DNA from: Aplidium turbinatum
Taxonomy: Eukaryota; Chordata; Ascidiacea; Aplousobranchia; Polyclinidae
Length of the DNA: 64,000 bases
Direction of reading: 5' to 3'
Assembly (NCBI GenBank): GCA_918807975.1
Contig: OU964923.1
Span: 19,573,235-19,637,234 of the forward strand
A program made the position numbers and the translations under genes. Within the stretch, counting starts at the first letter, position 1. Each line of letters starts with the position of its first letter. Of this stretch, positions 56,701 to 64,000 are shown piece after piece. Below the pieces are notes generated by a model. The model was not told where the DNA came from. It saw only the letters and a list, made by a program, of their open reading frames with translations, and did not search any database.

Positions 56701-59700
56701 TTTTGATTTTCTGTGTATTGTTAAGCAGCACCAGCACATGTTCTATTTGTCTGTCTAAAAATTAGCCTTAAAACAACACTAACTAAAGTATATAACTATT
56801 ACATTGCATTTTTATGTGGCTTTGTTGATTTTGGATGTAATTTTTAAGACAAATTGCTTTTCAGGTGAAACAGTGGAAGAAAGACAATTATCACAGCTTG
56901 ACACTTGGTGGGTTAAAAGAAACTAAAGTTTGCCAGGATGAATTTGCTAGGGCACAAAAACAATGGGCAAAATATTTGAAGAAAGTAAATGATGCAAAGA
57001 AAAGTTATTTCAATATGTGCAAAGAAGAGCGCACTGCTCAAGTGCAGGTTTGTGGGTTTTCATAATTCTTGTTTAACATTTACACATTACAATATATGTC
57101 ATGTATTTTTGCCCCATGATTGCATTGAACACTTAAACAGTTCAGCCCAAAGCCTTATAAAATGACAACATTTCATGTAGAGCTTTCATTCTCTCATAGG
57201 CTCCATTGTCCATTTTGTTTCATCACGAGAGGAGTCGCTGCAGACAACTAGTCGACCCTCATGTTTCGGGATAAAGACCAGGCTTCTTTGAAGCAAAATA
57301 GATGATGACTGCTACATTTGTGAATGCACTTATCTCAAAGTACCATCATTTAAACTAAGAATTCAAGGAACTAATGTTTTTGATATTCTGATCACAGCTT
57401 CTAAACTCTAGTCTCAAAGGCGGCATTGTGTCCTCGGCTGCATTGCCAAGTGGTGAGAGCCCTAGAGCGACTCTCGAAAGGGCGCCGGTTCGACACCGCT
57501 CAAGAGCATGTGGCTGTGTCTTAAAAAAAAACCAATATATAGTGAAGGTTTAAGTCAGTAGTTTGTTAATTAATCATATCACTATTCGATGTGTGTGGAC
57601 TAAACTTAATGATTCACTTTCAGGAAAACAGTGCTAAGAGTGACACTACGTTAGCTCCAGACAAAACAAAGAAGTTGCAAGAATTGGTAGAGAAAAAGGG
57701 AGTAGAAAGAGCAAAGGTAAAAATAACATCTTTGCTTCATATGTTGTCGCATGGTTATTGTTTGTCATGATTGTCATGTTAAAAGGGCAAGGAGCAATCC
57801 ATTTAGACTTGTTGTACGTATGGCATTTTAGTTTTTTGCATATTTTGTTGATTTAGAAAGAGGTTCAGAAAGTGATGCAACTACTGTAGGTTAAGTTTAA
57901 CGTTGAGTTTTAAAGGTACACAAATTGCACATCCAATCCAAAAGGAAGTATATGGCATGAGATTATTATAGTTACTTCTCAGGGTAATTTTCTGTCTAGC
58001 TGTTTTTTCTTTATCCAACAAGTGCACATATTCCCTCACTGTAAAATTTTACAGATTGGGTTTTCAACCACTTCTGACAGTTGTTTTGACCACTATGTCA
58101 TGCGCCATGCGGAAATATTGCACTCTGAAAGTTTCTTTGAAGAGCAATAAACCTAAACAAATGAAAGTCAGATAATGCAATTGTTGTACAACCAAAAGAG
58201 CTGATGGCTTCACGGATTTTGAGTCTAGCGTGAGGCATTGTCATATTGGAACAAAACCTTGGACATGTCCAAAGCAGGCTGAACTCTTCCTAATATTTTT
58301 AGTTTCAACTTTTTTTAATGTGTCGGTATAAACATCTGATTGTTGCTCCTTTGGACATAAAGTACACAGGATCATACCCGCATCTCAGAATACGTCATCA
58401 TTACCGTTTCTGCAAACTGCTGAGATTTGATGTTTTTCGTGTGTGGTGAGGTGGAATGTCATCAGCACTCAACACTTCATTGATGCTCTCTGGTTCGCAG
58501 TAATGAACCCATGCCACATTTCTGGTTGCTATTTGGTGCAAAAAGGTTTTGTCTCTGACAGTACTCCAGATTCAGAAGTTCAGAACAAGCTTCAAGGAGG
58601 GCTTGTTTGTCAGCCTCCGTGAGGTGATATGCACACATTTTTGAATACCCCGGTGAATCCACAATCTCTACTGCACACCTGCACTTCTTGTGATTCAGCT
58701 GGCTCAATAAAGCGATGCGTCTGTTAATATTAATGAGCAATGTTAACAAAATGTGAGTAATTGATTCGCTTCACCCACCTCGTCGAGTGCTGTAGTTTAT
58801 AGCATCATCATCACTTGCTTTAGACTTCTGCTGATAGTCACAACTGTTTCTCTTTCCTTTAGTAGAATTTAATGACAACTCTTTCTTCCAAAGTTGCTTT
58901 GGGGCAATCATGCCGGTTTTACGAAGAAGACACAGATGGCTAGCTTACGGTAAACTTTGAATTGCGGTTTGCAGTAGCCAAGTTAAAATATTTCCTTTTT
59001 TAAGCAAAATCTGTAAACTATAGTTAAAAAGCTGCAATTTGTCCAGGAATCAGATATTAGTTAAATGAATGCTGGGAAAAATTAAATCAGTTGCATTTAT
59101 TTTTGGGCCCCGCTTTGCAAGTACAGTACTGCTCAATTCTAATTTGGATGATACTTTATCGTGCTACGCTTTGTCATCTTGTGTTGCTGGTAAACCTGAT
59201 GATGAGAAAAATGTTAGAAATATTCATGCCACCTTACTAACCTGTTCATTTACCTTAAAAGCAAAATACTTTTTCTTCAGCTTCGAGAAAAATACGAACA
59301 GGCCGTTAATACGCTCACCAACGACACTCCAAGATACATGGAAGACATGGAGAAGGCCTTCACCAAGTGCCAGGACTTTGAAGAAAAGAGACTCGACTTT
59401 TTCAAAGATATTTTCTTCCTCGTTCACAAGCATTTGGATTTATCAGACGAACCAGAGTAAGCTTCAACATTGTGCTCTTCTTGAGGTTGTTCTTTAAAGT
59501 CATTGTTGCTGACGTAGTAGCGTTCAGCCATGAACCTGCGTCGTCATCTTGGTCATACGTTGTTGTCTGCAAATAGTTCGAAGGCCGGCGAGACCTTTAA
59601 CGACAAAGCAGCATCTAATTATAAGTTGTGATTCATAGCTTTGGTGCAGCCATTGTGTGACGTGTGTACAATTGCTTTTAGCTTCGTATTCATTCACCTT

Positions 59701-62700
59701 GTCTTATACAAAAAAGCGTTTGTAAACTTCTAACAAAGAATACGTAAACGGTATATATTAAATTTTCTATTCAATTTATATAAGGTTCAGTTTATTCAAT
59801 GGCTACAGGTTTGCATAATATACGTCATTGAACAAGAACTGCAGGTGGTATTGGGATTTGCTCTTTGCAGTATAAAAAGGCTTTCCGTTTTCATCCCGAA
59901 ATAAAACTGATAGATTCTATATAAATGTCCATGCTTGATGCTGCTTGTTTAAGAATTGTAGTTGGTGGACAGGAAGCCGATCTTCGTTTCCACATTCAAG
60001 TATGTCATCAGTGTCTTGTCAAGGCAAAAGTTCTTTAGTGATTGTGAAACCACCAAACTTCTGGCATTTTGCTCTTCCAAGCAGATCACCATATCCAAGT
60101 AGGCGTAACAAATCATTCTTCTCTAGGTACTCATCAGTTTATGCGGATCTGAAGAATGTCATCAGTCGTGTCGACGCCCAGGATGATCTGCAATGGTGGA
60201 GAACATATTACGGACCTGACATGCCCATGAATTGGCCTCAGTTTGAAGTAATTTTTGTTTTTGTAAATAGAAGTAAATGATGCGTCTTTCAGCGAGTCTA
60301 TGCCTGGTTATGGTGGTGTAAAACGAACGCAATTTGTCACCTAGCAATATCTTGCAATTGCTTAACATTTTCTTGTAAAACGGGCCATGTTTTGAAGACA
60401 TGTTCGTAGAAGTGCTTGATTCATACTTAGAACTTTATTGTAATTGCATCGGTTTAAGTGTGAAAAATGTTTTTTACTTAATAGTTTGTTTTGCTAGTGT
60501 TATTCCTAGACACCGAATCAACCGTTTTTTACATTGATTCGACGTCTGCAGACGTTGAAGCAATGTAAAAATGACGGATTTTGTTGCCTGGGTCTTCAAA
60601 CGAATTTGAAGTAGATTTACGCGCTTCAACCGCGGTTTCTTTCCAGGAATACGACCCTGAAAGAATCCACATGCAAAGGACACTCAGCCGACAGCAGGGA
60701 AGCAAAGCATCAAAACATGTCGCGGGAGTCGGTGGGATCGCCGCAAAACAATTTTCACCCATCAGTGAAACAACTACGTAAGTTTGCCCCACTTGTTGTG
60801 CTTCCGATGGGGAAAGCATATCAGCCAAAAACGCTGTTAATACTATATGAACGTTATGAAACAACCTACAAATAGAAATGACATACTCAATACACTTAAT
60901 AACTTTTGAGAATTTATTTGGACTTCTAAATTATTTTCAGCAAACTGGATGATGTTATAGAACAATTTGTTTTCGAAAAATATTCACCCTTCAATGATCA
61001 TGAAATATTCCTTTAAAGATCATTATAAATGTATTTGGGCGCGGTTGGCGCAGTTCACCTTGGAGTAATTGCTTATCTTTTTAAATAACTTTTCAAGCTT
61101 AATCATTAACTAACTGCAGTTACCAGTTGTTTGACTTGTGAACTATGTAGCTCTCCTGACTCGGAATATGCGTCATTAATATGTTAACGCAACGTCTGTG
61201 AGACGTATTATCGACATGAAGAATTGGTTGTGCATTTAGGGGATCTAGTGCGTGACGTATTACGTGTTATCGCTCGCAAGTGCAATTCATATGAATGGGA
61301 AGCTTCACCGCTTGGCTTTTTCAGTGTTGTAAACCACGTTGTTACATTGCGTTTAGGTACAGCTTTTATTTTCTTTTACCACCAACGCATAAAGCCAAGT
61401 TTGAAGCAACACTGCACGGTTTTACTATTTTTGCATCATTCAAATGAACACCAAAGTAGTTTTGTGCTTCACAAAGAACAGAAAGTGCAGCTAGATTTTT
61501 GTTTCAATCTTCTGGGTCTCATCAATGCAGTGATGTGTCGTTGTGTGTCGGTTCGTTTTACCAATGTTTTGCTTCAGCTTGTCAAAAAATCTACACGATC
61601 GCGTTTGTACTCTTAGCTTATAATATAATGGGAAAATGTTTCCGAAGGCTCCGTCGCGTTTCGAAAGTAAATTAAGCACAGGCTTTTCAATAGCATTTCA
61701 TCCACACTGTTTGGTTTTTATCGTTTTCCAAATTTCCAACCAACAAAAAGCCTGGTTGGTTTTATGGCGTGTGTGCAGTTAGTCTGCGACGCTGCTTTGA
61801 CTTGACGGCTTAACGCTGCTTATAAGAATCCGTTATCGTATACATTGGAAAAAAATTCTTCATTTTTTAGATATAAGATTGTACCCAGACGACAAATCGG
61901 TCATTTTTTAAATTAATTCAACGTCTACATCAATGTAAAAACGACTGGTTTGTTGTATGCGTTAAGCACCTCGCTTGTAACGGACCCACTCACCAAATTC
62001 CTAAAAAGTTATTAGCAAAACTGTTGCTATTTGAAATAGTGTTTTCAAAAGCATATTTCACTGAGTGCAAGTGACTGTGGTCACAATGATTTCCAGCATT
62101 CTAGATTCTGTTTGTATAGTGCGTGTGCCTGGCACTGTACCAGCCACTGTGGTTATTTCATGTGCACAGTTTGAATCCATACGATGGATGATGTCATAGA
62201 ACAAAACCTTTGTTGAGGTTTGGTTTGTGTCGTCCTTGTAGTTGTGGCTTACTACATTCACTGAGTGAGTTAAGAAGACAAAAAGTTTACAGGAAGTTCT
62301 TAATGACATAACGCTGTCTACCTAACAGTACATCTACAGTAGTTGTGTGTATTCTATTGGGAATTAAAACACATTGTCTTTACGTGGGCTATGCTTTGTA
62401 TTTGATGTCGTTGTGCGGGAGTTATCCATCCCACTCAGCAAATCAACCGTTTTTTGCATAGATTCAGTTGTTTGGGTAGGTGGGTAGTTGTACTAAACTT
62501 AAACAATTTCGTGTTTCACATATATGGGACTTTGTAGTTACTAAGATTTGTGGATGACTGTCTGCTTTCAACTTGTGTGTTATTTTCGCTCATCCATCAT
62601 ATTAGACAAATCTATTCTCACTGCTTTACGCCAATCATTGGGCACCATTCTGACCCGCAGGTCTCCCAGAAGTAGTGACAAGGGTCATAGACCCCTTCAG

Positions 62701-64000
62701 TGATCCACTGGGTACTGGGTAGTAACTGGAAGTGGTTTGATTTGTGACTTTACAATGTGGTATGAACGTCTGTTTGCGAAGGTTAATTAAACATTTTATT
62801 TCGCTTGTGTTCAGTGCTCTGGATCAATAGGCGTTTTATTAATGTTGCTTTTGGCTGTGCCTAAAACAACACAAATGCTGCGTACCTGCTTGTATTTGTT
62901 CGTATCAGTCAGTGGAATGTTCTATTTATAGTTACAAATCCATTGGTTGTTTTTGAGAAAGAGCGAATATATGTGCACTGCAGACAACACATTGGCTAGC
63001 AAAGGAATCACAAATGTGAATCGATTCAGCTGGCAAAATTAAAAAAGCTATGGATGGGTTGTCAAGTGTTTAAAAACGGAGTTTTGTCCCCTTTGAGCAA
63101 CCTTCTTTTAACCTTTATCGCTATGAGCTGTGTTATGAGGTGTTATGAGCTATGAACGTAAGTCGTTGTATTCATGAGCTGTTTTGTTGCCAAGTTTTTA
63201 AATTGGCAATAATCATCATAGGCTACCTGTGAAATAATAGGCTATAAGGCACAAACTATGACTACTTTAAACCTGACTGTTTACCTTGAATGAGATTCAG
63301 CATGGATGACTGAAGGATTATTGGAACTACTGTCACTGACGGATGAATCTGATAATGCACAATTCTTTTTTTTCCCATGATCTCATCAAGATGAGAGAGC
63401 TCAAATTATGCATGGTATCTTTCACTTTACTGTGAAATATTTACATGTACTTTATACTTTGCAGTATCTTCTTCTTTCTTCTTTACAGCTTTCAAAGAAC
63501 AGACGTTACAACAAAAACTGATTTGACAGAAATTTGTTTCAAACGCGCAGGGTGAACAACGGGAAGCCCAAGCCGCTTAATTCGTGGAGCGACGATGATC
63601 AAAACCCATTCCAGAATTCTGCAACAGATAATACCCCCCCGAACCAAAATGCAAGTGGCGGTGTTCCTGTTAAGGCGGTTTACGATTACGAGGGAGTAGA
63701 AGACGACGAGTTATCTTTTGCTGCAGGTAATCATCTCTTATTATGCCGACCTTGTAACCTACACGCCTCGTTAATGCAGCTTCAATCCAATTGAACTAAA
63801 ATACAGTTACTGGGGTTGGCAATTTAGAGAATTGCACGTGCTGTTCAGACTCTGCATGAACAGCTATTGGCTGGCTGAGATTTTTAAGTGTTAATGAATT
63901 GTTTTTATTTTTAGGTGAAACTCTGCTCAAGTTGGAGGACGAAGACGACCAGGGCTGGTGCAAAGGAAAACTTAGTAACGGGAAAGTTGGACTATACCCT
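53780..64000 (+). CDS. PACSIN: PACSIN/syndapin, F-BAR and SH3 protein (3' end beyond window)
   Basis: Exons: 53780-53842, 56049-56192, 56421-56549, 56865-57047, 57624-57716, 59281-59456, 60127-60247, 60647-60777, 63551-63726, 63915-64000+. All junctions are GT/AG and phases agree; 434 residues are visible of an expected 480 or so. The start [10 protein letters not shown] leads to [19 protein letters not shown], matching vertebrate PACSIN (SFWEVGNYKRTVKRIDDG). The F-BAR domain, about residues 18-300, includes [33 protein letters not shown] and [14 protein letters not shown] linker holds an NPF motif (residues 365-367), the EHD-binding signal of PACSIN1/2. The SH3 domain begins near residue 386 ([35 protein letters not shown]). 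PACSINs bend membranes and link endocytosis to actin through dynamin and N-WASP (family knowledge). Confidence 0.95.
54270..55136. mobile_element. CATAGGCGCCG-type hAT, nested
   Basis: CATAGGCGCCGAG on the left, CTCGGCGCAGGTG on the right, with GGGCGGGCG/CCGCCCG blocks inside. Flanks GTTGCTGT and GTTGCTTG are an imperfect TSD. Confidence 0.65.
55150..55850 (-). mobile_element. GGCCTCGAAATTC element, partial reversed copy
   Basis: Minus strand matches 5070-5640 of copy 1 (GCATAGCACAAACAATTGC, AAAATGTTAATACTGTAT, TTGATGACATTGAATCAG). Neither TIR is present. Includes the tandem repeat at 55225-55440. Confidence 0.65.
55225..55440. repeat. Tandem repeat, three units of about 68-74 bases
   Basis: ACTTCTACAATGACGCTACT then TTTTCTTCTGTGCAAAGTTT starts at about 55225, 55298 and 55366. 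It is present once in the related element near 5500-5550. Confidence 0.85.
57436..57535 (+). repeat. tRNA-derived SINE, family 2, PACSIN intron 4
   Basis: GGCTGCATTGCCAAGTGGTG and box B GGTTCGACACCG, then AAGAGCATGTGGCTGTGTCT and a short A-run. No matching acceptor stem, so not a functional tRNA. Confidence 0.75.
58170..58749 (-). pseudogene. Decayed mariner transposase in PACSIN intron 5
   Basis: Minus-strand pieces in shifting frames resemble mariner: [30 protein letters not shown] (usual WVHHYEPE), [18 protein letters not shown] and FQYDNAS (usual FLHDNARPH). Several frameshifts and stops; the aspartate of the HDNA-like motif is still readable. No TIRs were located. Confidence 0.6.
60505..60592. 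repeat. 88 bp foldback hairpin, copy d, 54 bases before PACSIN exon 8
   Basis: CCTAGACACCGAATCAACCG and inverted GACGGATTTTGTTGCCTGGG; the centre GATTCGACGTCTGCAGACGT is palindromic. Confidence 0.78.
61884..61957. repeat. Foldback hairpin, shortened copy
   Basis: CCCAGACGACAAATCGGTCA and inverted AACGACTGGTTTGTTGTATG; half the central palindrome is lost. Confidence 0.65.
62430..62477. repeat. Foldback hairpin, degraded copy
   Basis: CCCACTCAGCAAATCAACCG then TTTTTTGCATAGATTCA and TTGTTTGGG; only about half the hairpin remains. Confidence 0.4.

Noticed and set aside
57436-57510. Functional tRNA gene
   Set aside because: Box A and B are present but there is no acceptor-stem pairing, and the following sequence is shared with another SINE copy at 47144.
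60529-60864. 111-codon minus-strand frame
   Set aside because: Antisense shadow of PACSIN exon 8 and the neighbouring hairpin element.
1-64000. LTR retroelement, endogenous virus or Polinton
   Set aside because: No paired LTRs, capsid, envelope or integrase signatures were recognised; the only reverse transcriptase seen is of LINE type.

Overview
This window is animal nuclear DNA. It has split genes with GT/AG introns, AATAAA poly(A) signals and a very heavy load of DNA transposons. The proteins match vertebrate orthologues clearly but are too diverged to be vertebrate. The best guess is a marine invertebrate, possibly a deuterostome such as a tunicate; the species cannot be fixed from sequence alone.

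Layout. (1) The last exon of an unrecognised plus-strand gene ends at 458. (2) A complete eight-exon RGP1 (RAB6A exchange-factor subunit) runs on the minus strand, 8166 to 1433, tail to tail with it. (3) About 18 kb of nested transposons follows: hAT inside hAT, a piggyBac, SINEs, foldback elements and one small insertion carrying a type I hammerhead ribozyme (18239-18303). (4) A complete nine-exon UBE2Q ubiquitin-conjugating enzyme runs on the plus strand, 26063-38888, with large transposons in its introns. (5) About 14 kb of repeats follows, including a 5.15 kb Mutator-like element (48240-53390) whose long inverted arms contain LINE reverse-transcriptase pieces and which carries a FLYWCH zinc-finger exon. 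(6) Nine complete exons and the start of the tenth of a PACSIN/syndapin gene run from 53780 to the window end.

The three recognised genes work separately: RGP1 in Golgi/endosome RAB6 trafficking, UBE2Q in ubiquitin transfer, PACSIN in membrane curvature and endocytosis. They are not an operon or cluster. Most remaining sequence is transposable elements, many of them defined here by matching target-site duplications (TSDs) and terminal inverted repeats (TIRs). No LTR retroelement or viral relic was recognised. The most notable non-coding find is the hammerhead ribozyme inside a 231 bp insertion bounded by a 12 bp direct repeat.
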